A stretch of 42,022 nucleotides of DNA from Acidobacteriota bacterium (GTDB taxonomy: Bacteria; Acidobacteriota; Terriglobia; Acidiferrales; UBA7541), in assembly GCA_013289835.1 (NCBI GenBank), contig JABCZG010000032.1, positions 1 through 42,022 of the forward strand, written 5' to 3'. Positions 1-8,961 of the stretch are shown piece by piece. Position 1 is the first letter of the stretch, and each line of letters begins with the position of its first letter. A program made the position numbers and the translations under genes. Under the pieces are notes generated by a model, which saw only the letters and a list, made by a program, of their open reading frames with translations, did not search any database and was not told the origin of the DNA.

Positions 1-1367
1 TGCACCAGAGCGGATCGACGACACTGGACGGCGCGGCTTATACCGTAGATAACGCTGGAAACCGCACGTCGAAGACGGATGAGTTGGCGAGCGTGACGTC
101 GAATTACACGTACGATCCAATTTATGAGCTGACGCAGGTCACGCAAGCCGCAAGCACAACGGAAAGTTACAGCTACGATGCAGTGGGCAATCGGACGGCT
201 TCGCTTGGTGTTTCGTCGTACACAAATAATTCCTCGAACGAGCTGACCGCGACCTCTAGCACGACGTACGCGTACGATTACGACGGGAACACGACGAGCA
301 AAACGGATTCCACGGGGACGACGAGTTACGCGTGGGACTTTGAGAATCGATTGACCAGCGTGACGCTGCCAGCTAGCGGCGGCACAATCAGCTTCAAATA
401 CGACCCATTCGGAAGGCGGATCTACAAGTCATCGTCCGCCGCGACCAGCATCTACGCCTTTGACGGCGACAACCTCATCGAAGAAACAAATTCCTCGGGA
501 ACCGCAGTCGCCCGATACTCACAAACACAAAACATCGACGAGCCGCTGGCGATGCTGCGCAGCGGCGCAACGAGCTACTACCACGCCGACGGCTTAGGCT
601 CGATCACTTCTCTGAGCAATGCCGCTGGCTCGCAAGTGCAAACCTACCAGTACGACTCGTTCGGTAAGCAAACGGCCTCCAGCGGCTCGCTGACGAGTCC
701 ATTCCAGTACACGGCGCGCGAATTGGACCCCGAAACGAGCCTGTATTACTATCGCGCCAGATACTACGATCCCGGTACGAGTAAATTCCTTAGTGAAGAT
801 CCAACAGGGTTCGATGCAGGGGTCGATTTCTACTCGTATGTTGATAATAACCCAACAAATTTCGAAGATCCGCAGGGATTGCAGAGATACAAGTGCCCAC
901 TCTTTGGTCCTTGCCAGCATCTTACAAAAAGGGGACAGGCGCGTGCCTCCTGCTGTGGTGGACGCGGACCAGACTTCTACAATCTGAGCGTCGGCTATGG
1001 GCCCAATGTGGGTCCCGCTGGGTCCTTGAGTATTGACAGACGGGGAAACGTCTATGTTGGTCTTGGGATTCAAGTCGGCAAATCCCCAACTCTGTTGGGG
1101 GGTAGTGTAACTGCAAACCATCTCGACTCATGTCGGCCTACAGGGAAAGAATTGGACAGCTACCTATCGGGAGGCAATATTACCGCCACCGCAGCTCTCG
1201 GTTTAGCGGTCCAGCAAGGTGTGTCGCCAACTAACGCCGCAGCGGGTACGGGATGGGCAACAGGGTACGGGATTGGCACTCCCCAGGCGGGCGTTTCTGG
1301 AACGTTCTCGCTCACGCTTGGCACCGCTATAACGGTAGTGGATGTTCTGTCCAAACTGCTCCCGTGA
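1..1367 (+). CDS. RHS repeat-associated core protein, 5' partial
   Basis: The frame is open from the window edge, so this is the 3' part of a longer gene; the TTG at 84 is only an internal codon. It carries YD repeats (for example YTVDNAGNRTS before codon 84, YSYDAVGNRTAS, YAYDYDGNTTS) and a typical RHS core near its C-terminus (RARYYDPGTSKFLSEDP, then DNNPTNFEDPQGL). RHS proteins form a secreted or surface shell that encloses a C-terminal tip, often a toxin. The tip here is about 160 residues after the PQGL motif; it starts Cys-rich and continues Gly-rich (DRRGNVYVGLGIQVGKS). I recall similar tips on other acidobacterial RHS proteins but cannot assign an activity. A small membrane protein follows 26 bases later. 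Confidence 0.93.
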   Translation, partial: HQSGSTTLDGAAYTVDNAGNRTSKTDELASVTSNYTYDPIYELTQVTQAASTTESYSYDAVGNRTASLGVSSYTNNSSNELTATSSTTYAYDYDGNTTSKTDSTGTTSYAWDFENRLTSVTLPASGGTISFKYDPFGRRIYKSSSAATSIYAFDGDNLIEETNSSGTAVARYSQTQNIDEPLAMLRSGATSYYHADGLGSITSLSNAAGSQVQTYQYDSFGKQTASSGSLTSPFQYTARELDPETSLYYYRARYYDPGTSKFLSEDPTGFDAGVDFYSYVDNNPTNFEDPQGLQRYKCPLFGPCQHLTKRGQARASCCGGRGPDFYNLSVGYGPNVGPAGSLSIDRRGNVYVGLGIQVGKSPTLLGGSVTANHLDSCRPTGKELDSYLSGGNITATAALGLAVQQGVSPTNAAAGTGWATGYGIGTPQAGVSGTFSLTLGTAITVVDVLSKLLP

Positions 1368-1393
1368 GAACGTCGAGCGCGGAGACTCTAAAC

Positions 1394-1651
1394 GTGAACA
1401 GCTCAACTGTTAACAGCGATTTCGGCCACCTGGTGGCACTCTTCTTTTTGGCAGTAGGTGTTTGTACACTGGTGTTTCCATACAGAGTCCAGGCAGCGGC
1501 CCTCAGGAAATGCAAGACGGTTTGGGGATTTCCAAATCCTTTCTTGGGTTGGATGGAAACCAAGGCTTATATTTGGATGCTTCGCGCACTGGGCGCGGTT
1601 TCGAGTGCTGCAGCCCTACTCGTTGAGATTGTTATTCTAGTTGGGAGATAA
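1394..1651 (+). CDS. Small two-helix membrane protein, possible RHS partner
   Basis: The 85-residue product starts at GTG 1394, with GGAG at 1381-1384 about nine bases upstream. An upstream extension in the same frame overlaps the RHS gene and has no better start. It has two hydrophobic segments, roughly residues 11-29 (HLVALFFLAVGVCTLVFPY) and 61-83 (RALGAVSSAAALLVEIVIL), joined by a basic, aromatic linker (WGFPNPFLGW). The layout resembles the small DUF6199-type membrane proteins, but I am not sure of that. Lying directly behind an RHS tip, it occupies the usual place of an immunity gene; that role is inference. Confidence 0.6.
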   Translation: MNSSTVNSDFGHLVALFFLAVGVCTLVFPYRVQAAALRKCKTVWGFPNPFLGWMETKAYIWMLRALGAVSSAAALLVEIVILVGR

Positions 1652-1917
1652 GGCAAATTTCAACGCTGGGTCCGAGTTTAGAGTCAAATTCACTCTGACC
1701 ATAACCGAGCGTCCCACTGCGATCCGCGCTGTTATTGACACGACGACACCTATTACATACTGTGCCTCGGCTGACGGGGAAGGCGTATCCTGACAGGCGG
1801 GTCGCAGGCCCTTAATACGTGGGCACGGATGGGTGGCGGACCCTTTGGTTTGGAGCTGTGAAGAAACCCTCTGAATTTCATTCTTGAAAAAAAGATAGGG
1901 TGCCGTAAGCTCGCGGC

Positions 1918-2058
1918 ATGAGCCAAGAAAATCCGAGCAACAAGCCGCTGATCCGCTACGTGAACCGGCAGCAGATGAGCTGGCGTGCGGTGGATGTGGA
2001 GAGACTCGTCGACGAAGAGCATCCGGCGCGGGCCATCTGGCGGGTGGATCACCCTTAG
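1918..2058 (+). pseudogene. Truncated IS1182-family transposase, N-terminal fragment
   Basis: The 46-codon frame begins with ATG and reads RYVNRQQMSWRAVDVERLV followed by DEEHPARAIWRV, then TAG. The pattern of an RxQ motif, a 'dLe-lv-edHpaRaiW' block and a Trp matches the start of IS1182/IS5-like DDE transposases, which are usually 400-500 residues. The break falls just after the conserved ARAIW, where downstream sequence turns AT-rich and non-coding. No catalytic DDE region or second inverted repeat is visible, so this is an insertion-sequence scar. Confidence 0.65.
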
Positions 2059-2095
2059 CGTGCGGGATGATTTTGACTTTATCTTTATTTCTGGG

Positions 2096-2135
2096 GTGGC
2101 CCAGCCCTTCATGGTCTTTATGAAGGGTGGGCCAC
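2096..2135. repeat. GTGGCCCA/TGGGCCAC hairpin
   Basis: The two arms are GTGGCCCAGCCCTTCAT and ATGAAGGGTGGGCCAC, about 16 paired bases with one bulged G, around a GGTCTTT-type loop. The hairpin lies 37 bases after the transposase fragment. It lacks a T-run, so it is not a good terminator. It may be an intergenic repeat or the end of the lost element. Confidence 0.6.
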
Positions 2136-2317
2136 TCTTCGCTTTGCCTTGTGCCACTGATACCGTTAACCCCTCCCCCGCAACCATCCAGTCCTCAATT
2201 CTCCCCATTCCCTGCATTTCACTTAGCCGCTCTGAACCACCGCCTCGAAAAGAGCCGCGAACTGTGCGAAACTCCCATACATGACCACATGGCCGAACAA
2301 AATTGCTCTCCTCGCAA

Positions 2318-3007
2318 ATGAAGGATAGCTTCGACAGTCCAAACTTGGCTGCTTCGAATGCGCTCGCAACTGATCCTTGGGAAGCTGCCTACCTGCGCTT
2401 CGAAACGCCGCAACAAGAAATCGAGAAATTTATCGCGCGCCTTCAAAAATTGGGCGCAAGCGCTTTGCCGCGCGATGCAGAAATCGTGGAGCTTTTCTGC
2501 GGCCGTGGCAACGGACTCCACGCCCTTCAGCAACTCGGATTTACCCGCCTCCAAGGCGTGGATTTGTCTCCTAGTTTAGTCGCGCAATATCAAGGTCCCG
2601 CAAAATGCGCCGTCGCCGACTGCCGCCAACTGCCCTTCGCCGATCGCACCAAGGACGTTCTCATCGTGCAAGGTGGTCTTCACCATCTGCCGGCGTTACC
2701 GGAAGATTTGGACCGAACTTTTTCAGAGATGCAACGCGTGCTGCGAAAAGACGGCCGCGTCCTCTTCGTCGAACCGTGGCTCACTCCCTTTCTGAAATTC
2801 GTCCACGCCATCTCCGAAAATGCTCTGGCGCGCCGCCTTTCGAATCGAATCGACGCTCTCGCCACCATGATCGAACACGAAAAGCGCACCTACGAGCAAT
2901 GGCTCTCCCAGCCCGATCTAATTCTGAAACTGGCCCGGACGCATTTTACACCTCTCCACGAATTCTTCGCATGGGGCAAATGGAACTTCGTCGGCAAGCC
3001 GCGCTGA
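2318..3007 (+). CDS. Class I SAM-dependent methyltransferase
   Basis: The 229-residue protein has a Methyltransf_11-type core. Motif I is ELFCGRGNG (58-66), the acidic residue after strand 2 is D82 (GVDLSPSL), motif II is around 113-119 (DVLIVQGGLHHL) and motif III is LRKDGRVLFVEPW (142-154). The helical C-terminal part (EHEKRTYEQWL) probably covers the substrate, which cannot be told from sequence. I chose ATG 2318; an in-frame TTG at 2303 would add five residues, and neither has a strong ribosome site. It stands alone, 152 bases before the permease. Confidence 0.85.
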   Translation: MKDSFDSPNLAASNALATDPWEAAYLRFETPQQEIEKFIARLQKLGASALPRDAEIVELFCGRGNGLHALQQLGFTRLQGVDLSPSLVAQYQGPAKCAVADCRQLPFADRTKDVLIVQGGLHHLPALPEDLDRTFSEMQRVLRKDGRVLFVEPWLTPFLKFVHAISENALARRLSNRIDALATMIEHEKRTYEQWLSQPDLILKLARTHFTPLHEFFAWGKWNFVGKPR

Positions 3008-3159
3008 GATTCGAATCGTTCGTCCGTCTAAACACGCAAGCTTCTGGCCACGTCGAACGTGCGGCCCGCCGCCCGTGACTTCGCTCTTGCAATTCCAGCT
3101 TCCGCGGTTATGATGGCCGCCTTGCTTCACTCGCACATTTTTCCCGCTAGCAGGAACCA

Positions 3160-4566
3160 TTGACCACCACACCGCTGGCCCATTCGAATCCTCCGCTCGC
3201 TACGGGAAAACTCCTGAAAGTTCTCGGCATGTGGTTCGGCATGGCCGCCGCTATCGGAAATACCATTTCCGCCGGCATCGTTCGGACACCCGGCGAAGTC
3301 GCCGGACTCCTGCCGAATCCATGGCTCTTCCTCGGCGTCTGGATTATCGGCGGACTCTACGCGCTTTCCGGCGCGTCCGCCATGGCCGAACTCGGCGCCG
3401 CCATCCCGCGCAGCGGCGGCCAGTATAATTTTTCACGCCGCGCCCTCGGCGACTATGCCGGATTCATCGTCGGCTGGAGCGATTGGCTTTCCACCTGTGG
3501 CACCGCCGCCGCCGTCGCATTTGTAATCGCTGAATATAGCGGCGCGCTTTTTCCAAAACTAATCGCTGACTTCTCCATCGCTAGCCACACGATTCGAATG
3601 CAAGTCGTCGTCGCCGCGCTCGTCATCATCGGTTTTTTTGTTTTGCAGTGGCGCGGAATCCGCTGGGGCAGCGGCGCGCAACTTATCACTGCAGGGATCA
3701 AGACAGGAGCATTCATCATTCTGGTGATTGCGTGTTTTCTTCTCGGCGGGCCGGCGCACCACGCCGCCACGCAATTTGCCGCGCGCGCGCTGGCGCTGCC
3801 GTCGGGGTGGCCTTTTATCGTTGCGTTTATGCTGGGGCTGCAGGGCGTCATCTACACAGTAGATGGGTGGGATGGCGTGATTTACTTCGGCGAAGAAGTT
3901 CGCGAGCCCGGCCGCGACATTCCGCGCGCGATTTTTGGCAGCGTCTTTTCCATCATGGGGATTTATCTGCTGCTGAATCTGGTGGCGCTATACATTTTGC
4001 CGATGAACGAAATTGCCGGAAACACTTTTGTTCTCGGCACCGTCGCGAATCGCATCTTCGGGGCCTTGGGTGATCCGATCATTCGCTCCATCATGATCAT
4101 TTCCATGCTGAGCTGCCTCAATGCCAATCAGCTTTTTTGTTCGCGCACGCTCTATACCATGAGCTGTGACGGACTATTTTTTCGCCGCGCTTCCCGGGTG
4201 AATGCAGGCGGGACGCCAGTGCCAGCGTTGTTTCTCAGCACAGTGGTCGGTTTGCTTTTTCTGCTGACCGGAACGTTTGAGCGCGTGATCGCGATGCTGT
4301 CATTTTTCTTCGTCGCGAATTATACGCTGTCGTATGCCTCGCTGTTTCTGTTGCGCAAACGCGAGCCAGAAATGGAACGTCCGTACCGCGCGTGGGGCTA
4401 TCCGTGGCTCCCGGGGATCGCGCTGATCGCGTCCGTCGTCTTCCTGATCGGCTCGATCGCCACGGACCGGGAAAATGCGCCGTGGGCGCTCTTGATGCTA
4501 CTGCTCAGTTACCCGATGTATCGCGCGCTGAAGTGGGCCGCCAACCGTCCGAGCGCCACAGCGTAA
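3160..4566 (+). CDS. APC-family amino-acid permease
   Basis: The 468-residue, strongly hydrophobic protein has about twelve membrane helices. The first contains the broken-helix pattern of the APC superfamily (AAIGNTISAGIVRTPGEV), and the next conserved block is GASAMAELGAAIPRSGGQY, which together form the substrate site. It imports an amino acid or similar amine with a cation. TTG 3160 is chosen because AGGA lies just upstream at 3152-3155; an internal Met at codon 25 is the alternative. It converges with the P5C dehydrogenase gene, 50 bases away, which fits amino-acid use. Specificity is unknown. Confidence 0.9.
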   Translation: MTTTPLAHSNPPLATGKLLKVLGMWFGMAAAIGNTISAGIVRTPGEVAGLLPNPWLFLGVWIIGGLYALSGASAMAELGAAIPRSGGQYNFSRRALGDYAGFIVGWSDWLSTCGTAAAVAFVIAEYSGALFPKLIADFSIASHTIRMQVVVAALVIIGFFVLQWRGIRWGSGAQLITAGIKTGAFIILVIACFLLGGPAHHAATQFAARALALPSGWPFIVAFMLGLQGVIYTVDGWDGVIYFGEEVREPGRDIPRAIFGSVFSIMGIYLLLNLVALYILPMNEIAGNTFVLGTVANRIFGALGDPIIRSIMIISMLSCLNANQLFCSRTLYTMSCDGLFFRRASRVNAGGTPVPALFLSTVVGLLFLLTGTFERVIAMLSFFFVANYTLSYASLFLLRKREPEMERPYRAWGYPWLPGIALIASVVFLIGSIATDRENAPWALLMLLLSYPMYRALKWAANRPSATA

Positions 4567-4616
4567 CGACGATCTTGAAGAACGTTTCCTGTTTGATTCA
4601 CTTTCTTCGACCACCA

Positions 4617-6194
4617 CTAATTTGAAACTTTTTCGGCGACAGACTTGCCTTGCAGAAAGAGCAGCAAATAATCTTTGCCGCCGGCTTTGGAATCCGTGCC
4701 GGACATGTTGAAGCCGCCGAAGGGATGAGCGCCGACCATCGCGCCGGTACATTTGCGGTTTAGATAAAGATTGCCGACGTAGAACGACTCTTCGGCCTTT
4801 CTGATTTTTTCAGGATTCCTGGAATACACCGCTCCGGTCAATCCAAATTCCGTATTGTTGGCAATTTCCAGCGCGTGATCGTAGTTTTTTGCTTTGATCA
4901 CCGCGAGCACGGGACCAAACACTTCTTCTTGCGCGAGCCGCGCGTGCGGATCGACATCCGCAATAATCGTCGGCTCGACGAAGTAGCCGTCGCCGGCGGC
5001 GCGTTTGCCGCCGGTGAGCAACTTCCCTTCCTTCTTTCCGATTTCGATGTAATCGAGAATCGTTTTCATGGCGGAAGCGCTGACGACCGGACCCATGTAA
5101 TTGTTCGGATCATCGCTCGGGCCGACGGAGATTTTTTTCGTGCGGTCCACCAGCTTTTGCACGAACGTATCGTAGATTTTCTCCGAGACGATCACGCGCG
5201 AGCACGCCGAGCATTTCTGCCCCTGGTAGCCGAACGCGGCTTGCACCGTGCCTTCCACCGCGGAATCAATGTCGGCTTCTTCGTCCACGACGATCCCGTC
5301 CTTGCCGCCCATTTCAAGCACCGTACGTTTGATCCAGATTTGCCCGGGCATGGCTTTGCCGGCGAGTTCGCTGATGCGCAAGCCGACTTCCTTTGAGCCG
5401 GTGAAACCGATGTAGCGCGTCTTTGGGTGCGTAACTAGCGCGTCGCCGACGGCGCCTCCCGGCCCGGTGATGAAGTTTAGGGCTTCCTTGGGAATGCCGG
5501 CTTCGAAAAGAATATCCACGAATTTCGCGGCGATCGTCGGCGAGTCGCTGGCGGGCTTGAGCACCACGGTGTTGCCGGTGACGAGCGAGGCGGCCACGAG
5601 CCCAGCCATGATGGCGCAGGGAAAATTCCACGGGGGAATAATCACGCCGACGCCGAGCGGAATGTAGACAAGATAGTTGCGCTCGCCGCGCTGGGGCGTG
5701 AGCTTTTGCGGCTCGGCGAGGCGCAGCATTTCGCGGCCGTAAAATTCGAGGAAATCAATCGTTTCGGCAATGTCCGCGTCAGCTTCGGGCCAGGTCTTTC
5801 CCACTTCGTAGCAGACGAGCGCGGCCAGCTCGAATTTGCGTTCGCGAATGATGTGCGCGGCGCTGAAAATATATTTGGCGCGTTCCTGCGCGGGGACTTT
5901 TTTCCAGGTGTCGAAATATTTGCTGGCGGCTTCGACGGCCTGCTTGGCCATGTCCGCGCTGGCATGCTGGAAGATCCCAATGATTTCCATCGGGCGCGAG
6001 GGATTCGTGGACATACGCTTTTCCGTGGTGGTGACTTTCTGGCCGTTCAGCCAGATGGGATATTCCTTGCCGAATTCGGACGCGACTTTTTTGAGCGCGG
6101 CTTCCATGGCCTTGCGGTTTTCTGGCTTGGAGAAATCGATGAATGGCTCGTTGGTGAACTCGGTGACGTGAATTTTCTGTTCAGCGGTAGCCAT
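4617..6194 (-). CDS. pruA: L-glutamate gamma-semialdehyde (P5C) dehydrogenase
   Basis: The 525-residue aldehyde dehydrogenase is of the monofunctional P5C dehydrogenase type (compare Bacillus RocA, about 515 residues). It oxidises glutamate semialdehyde to glutamate with NAD+, the last step of proline and arginine/ornithine breakdown. Visible signatures are PPWNFP (187-192), the cofactor loop FTGSKEVG (264-271), the general base Glu294 in LEMGGKDG, and the nucleophile Cys328 in GYQGQKCSAC. ATG 6194 follows GGAGGG by eight bases; an in-frame GTG at 6212 lies inside that ribosome site and is less likely. No fused proline dehydrogenase domain is present, and no partner gene lies in the window. 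Confidence 0.93.
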   Translation of the reverse strand: MATAEQKIHVTEFTNEPFIDFSKPENRKAMEAALKKVASEFGKEYPIWLNGQKVTTTEKRMSTNPSRPMEIIGIFQHASADMAKQAVEAASKYFDTWKKVPAQERAKYIFSAAHIIRERKFELAALVCYEVGKTWPEADADIAETIDFLEFYGREMLRLAEPQKLTPQRGERNYLVYIPLGVGVIIPPWNFPCAIMAGLVAASLVTGNTVVLKPASDSPTIAAKFVDILFEAGIPKEALNFITGPGGAVGDALVTHPKTRYIGFTGSKEVGLRISELAGKAMPGQIWIKRTVLEMGGKDGIVVDEEADIDSAVEGTVQAAFGYQGQKCSACSRVIVSEKIYDTFVQKLVDRTKKISVGPSDDPNNYMGPVVSASAMKTILDYIEIGKKEGKLLTGGKRAAGDGYFVEPTIIADVDPHARLAQEEVFGPVLAVIKAKNYDHALEIANNTEFGLTGAVYSRNPEKIRKAEESFYVGNLYLNRKCTGAMVGAHPFGGFNMSGTDSKAGGKDYLLLFLQGKSVAEKVSN

Positions 6195-6274
6195 GGCGGG
6201 TTCCCTCCTCACAATGCAAACAAGACATTGTACTGCGTCGCGAAAGAACGCGACAAGCCTCTCCGGTAGAGAAG

Positions 6275-6300
6275 AGGACAGACAGGAGTGTCTGTCCTAC
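6275..6300 (-). repeat. REP-like palindrome, GTAG head (copy 1)
   Basis: The stem is AGGACAGACA / TGTCTGTCCT, ten base pairs around GGAG, followed by AC. Read on the minus strand it begins GTAGGACAGACA, the GTAG-plus-hairpin layout of REP elements. It lies between the 3' end of the 6339-6821 gene and the start of the P5C dehydrogenase gene. Confidence 0.85.
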
Positions 6301-6338
6301 TGGCGTGTAGCGCGTTCGCATGTGGGAGCGTGAAACGG

Positions 6339-6821
6339 TCATGACGTTTTCCTTACGGGCATGGGATCGAGGCCGGGGATGCCGGAGAAGATCTTTGGGT
6401 CGGGTTCAGGCCATTGGCGCTCGGGGCGCGGGAGGTCGCCGAAGTCGAGACGGAAGGGTTCGTCTTCGGGGTGGAGTTCTTTTTCGATGGCGGGGAGAGT
6501 GCGGGGGAGGAGATTGGCGGTGTAAGCCATGACGGCGGCGCGGCGTGGAGTGATCTTGTTGCGGGCCTGGAGTTTATAGAGTTCGCCGAGGGAATGGTTG
6601 ATGGCGACGGCGGAGCGGAATTCCTGGTTGTCGCCGATGAGAGTGGCGGCGAGGTCGGCTTGGTCGAGACCTTTCTGCCGTGAAGCGGCGTGTTTGTTAC
6701 ACAGGCCGGTTGCGGCATCAGAAATCGGTAGACGGCAATGGCGACCACTAGGAGAGCGTTGCAGACAGTGGAGCTGGATCGAGTTGGAATTGGCGATGAT
6801 GGTTTCGATTTGCGGATTCAT
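6339..6821 (-). CDS. Uncharacterised protein with Cys/His-rich N-terminus
   Basis: The 160-residue soluble protein belongs to a family I recall from Acidobacteriota but cannot name functionally. Residues 15-45 contain IQLHCLQRSPSGRHCRLP and GLCNKHAA, giving three Cys and two His in a spacing that could bind a metal. The rest is helical and ends in a Pro-rich acidic tail (ERQWPEPDPK). The start is the second of two close ATGs (6821), six bases from AAGGA; the first (6827) touches that motif. A REP-like palindrome lies 38 bases after the stop. Confidence 0.72.
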   Translation of the reverse strand: MNPQIETIIANSNSIQLHCLQRSPSGRHCRLPISDAATGLCNKHAASRQKGLDQADLAATLIGDNQEFRSAVAINHSLGELYKLQARNKITPRRAAVMAYTANLLPRTLPAIEKELHPEDEPFRLDFGDLPRPERQWPEPDPKIFSGIPGLDPMPVRKTS

Positions 6822-7220
6822 GTGCATTCCTTTCGAGCGATAGGCGGAATATCCCAATTTGGGAAGAGTTGGTATACACCCCGGGTATTTTCGTAAGAGT
6901 GGCAAACAAAGGAGTTGCAGGGATACGGAAAATGAAAGAGTGCGGAAGCTATTGAAAAGAAAGGACGGAGTTTGGGAGAGATTTTCGGAGTTACAAGCGT
7001 AGTGTTGGAGTGTGGGTACTTTTGATACGAAGAAGATGGTTGATTCCGATTCACGCGGAATGGTAGCATAGATGTTGGCGTTTGTCGATACTAACTACAT
7101 AGTGATTCGAATCGATGTGGCAAGGGAGACACAGAGGGGCGCAAGTTGGGGGACGGAAAGGGCTTGCGAGAGGGGTAGGATTCGAACGAATTGTGGAAAT
7201 GTTTTTGGGAGAGTTGAACG
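6822..7220. other. Divergent intergenic region, no gene seen
   Basis: This 399-base spacer lies between two divergent genes and should hold both promoters. I see a ten-base palindrome (GATTCGAATC, near 7102-7111) but no convincing -35/-10 pair. Short open frames here lack ribosome sites and look random. Confidence 0.4.
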
Positions 7221-7418
7221 ATGAGCGACGAAAAATTGAATGGGCAGTCTGCGGGCGGTGCGAGTAAGGATGCGAAAGAAGTTTGCGAGTGCGGGCATGC
7301 TGCGAACAGGCATGTGGTGGGGAAATATACGTGCCAGGCGCCGGGCAGTCGCATGGGCTATTGCCCGTGCATGCGGTTTATTCCGAAGGGTGCGAAAAAA
7401 GCGGCAGTGGCTGGGTGA
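7221..7418 (+). CDS. Small Zn-knuckle-like protein
   Basis: The 65-residue product follows a good ribosome site (GGGAGAG at 7207-7213). After a polar N-terminus it has ECGHAANRH, YTCQAPGS and GYCPCMRF. The CxCGHxxxxH...C...CxC spacing suggests one or two bound zinc ions. The tail is basic (PKGAKKA). There is no signal peptide or membrane segment. It may bind nucleic acid or a protein, but that is a guess. It is a single gene with no evident operon. Confidence 0.72.
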   Translation: MSDEKLNGQSAGGASKDAKEVCECGHAANRHVVGKYTCQAPGSRMGYCPCMRFIPKGAKKAAVAG

Positions 7419-7683
7419 GGCGGGCGGGGAGAAGTAGACGGGGAGAGCTGGCCGGATGTCCGATGATCGCAGGTCGCTGGGCCTGTTGCTCACCCGCGAT
7501 GTTGCTCTACCCGGTAGGCTTAATGTCGCGATTGCACTCGATTCGCACACCTCCGCGGATTCCAGTTGTTCGGTTACCGCGCTAATCGAGAGCTGTGTCG
7601 GAAAAAACAAGCCCATTGGCTGTAAACTTGGGCCGTCATGCCTCCCTTTGCGATCGGCGCGTTGTTAGGGCTCCAGTGTTTCC

Positions 7684-8103
7684 ATGTTCTATTCCTGGCC
7701 TTGCACGACTGGATTCCCGCTGGGATCGCTTAACGACTTGACGGCCGTACGGATGGCGAACTCCACTCACAAGTTGGTCACTGGGACGCTGATCAGTCTC
7801 ACGCCCTTTGCGATTGGACTCTATGCAAGTGTTGTTCACTTTGGCGGAGCCTATCCGTCGTGGTTGGTCTGGTGGCTCTGGATCAGTTATAGCTTTTTAT
7901 TCATCGGTGAGCTACAGGCTTGGTGGGTTCCCTACCTGTTCCGGTCCGAGCCAATTCGCGCAGCGCGCTACCAATCGATGTTCGGGGCAACGCACGCTTT
8001 CCTGCCCGAACGCAACGGCATTCGACCGAATACCCTGCACGTGATCCTTCACCTGGCAACGCTCGCCACATTGTTTGTTTTAGCTGCGCTCACGTTACCA
8101 TGA
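7684..8103 (+). CDS. Uncharacterised membrane protein
   Basis: The product has up to 139 residues with three hydrophobic segments: LVTGTLISLTPFAIGLYASV, LVWWLWISYSFLFIGEL and LHVILHLATLATLFVLAALT. Between the last two lies a conserved-looking soluble loop with SMFGATHAFLPERNG. The first ATG (7684) and an internal one (7753, MANSTHK) are both possible; neither has a clear ribosome site, and the internal start fits the first helix better. I do not recognise a function. Confidence 0.7.
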   Translation: MFYSWPCTTGFPLGSLNDLTAVRMANSTHKLVTGTLISLTPFAIGLYASVVHFGGAYPSWLVWWLWISYSFLFIGELQAWWVPYLFRSEPIRAARYQSMFGATHAFLPERNGIRPNTLHVILHLATLATLFVLAALTLP

Positions 8104-8212
8104 GCCACTTTTCCGGTAAGCGCGGTTATCAGCCCCTTGCACGAATCGCACTCGGCGATTCTTCTATTATGCCGCGCTCAGCTGTAGAATGGCATGGCAA
8201 GCTGCTCTCTGA

Positions 8213-8851
8213 ATGGCCACCATGAACCAAAATCGCTTCAAAAGGATCGCTCTTTACGCGAGTGCTGGAATGTTCTCCGTCTTTCTGGTCATTGGCCTGC
8301 TGCTCGGCGCCGAGCTGAGGCGAACAGAAGCGGAAACGGGTGCGGTTTTGTCCGCATTTTTCTCGCAACAAGTACTGCGCGACATGTACCAGTGGGGCGC
8401 CGGGAACGCAGTCGAGATAGCCGTTCAGCGCAACCCAGATTGTCGCATGTGTCCGGGGCCCGGAAGTGGGATAGAAGAACAATCTTGGTTTGCACAATCA
8501 TTGAAATCGCGAAGGAGTTTGCTCTCCGGTGCCTGGTTTGCACAATCATCAAGAACTACCCGAGCCAGTTTTTTCCTAAACAGTATATTCTCGACGGACA
8601 TCAGCACAGACTTGCGTCTACCAGCCGGAGCTCGGGCGGTTTTCCTTAGCCCAAGCGACCTAAGGACGAAGAGGAACGACTTGGGTTTCTTTGTTGTCTC
8701 GCGCGTTGGGTTGAGTCTGAACAAGAACGAAGCACTATTTTACGTTGACCACTTCTGCCCCGGATTGTGTGGCGGTGGTGGCTACGTTCACATGCGCAAG
8801 GTTAACGGTGAGTGGCAAGTTGTTTACCGCCAGGCTACCTGGGTATCGTAG
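8213..8851 (+). CDS. Uncharacterised envelope protein, single N-terminal anchor
   Basis: The 212-residue protein starts with a basic segment and one hydrophobic helix (residues 12-33, ALYASAGMFSVFLVIGLLLG), so it is probably anchored with the rest outside the cytoplasm. The C-terminal third (VDHFCPGLCGGGGYVHMRK then NGEWQVVYR) resembles a domain common in lone bacterial proteins, where a Cys pair precedes a beta strand and a 'G-W-v' ending. Starts at 8213 and 8222 are equally possible. There is no evident operon. Confidence 0.68.
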   Translation: MATMNQNRFKRIALYASAGMFSVFLVIGLLLGAELRRTEAETGAVLSAFFSQQVLRDMYQWGAGNAVEIAVQRNPDCRMCPGPGSGIEEQSWFAQSLKSRRSLLSGAWFAQSSRTTRASFFLNSIFSTDISTDLRLPAGARAVFLSPSDLRTKRNDLGFFVVSRVGLSLNKNEALFYVDHFCPGLCGGGGYVHMRKVNGEWQVVYRQATWVS

Positions 8852-8961
8852 ATGCCGCGAAGAACCATCAATACGTGCGTCGCTCTGCTCGAATACAATG
8901 CAACTAAGTTCGGTTGTGCCCGACCATTTGAGCTCGCATGCCGTGCCGGACAGGTCAAGTT

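Larger units (their letters stand above)
1652..2317. other. Intergenic stretch with IS debris and a hairpin
   Basis: No intact gene is supported. From 1652 to 1917 I see no gene and no recognisable repeat. A truncated transposase start lies at 1918-2058, followed by an AT-rich segment and a strong hairpin at 2096-2135. The remaining 180 bases before the methyltransferase hold no convincing promoter. Confidence 0.5.
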
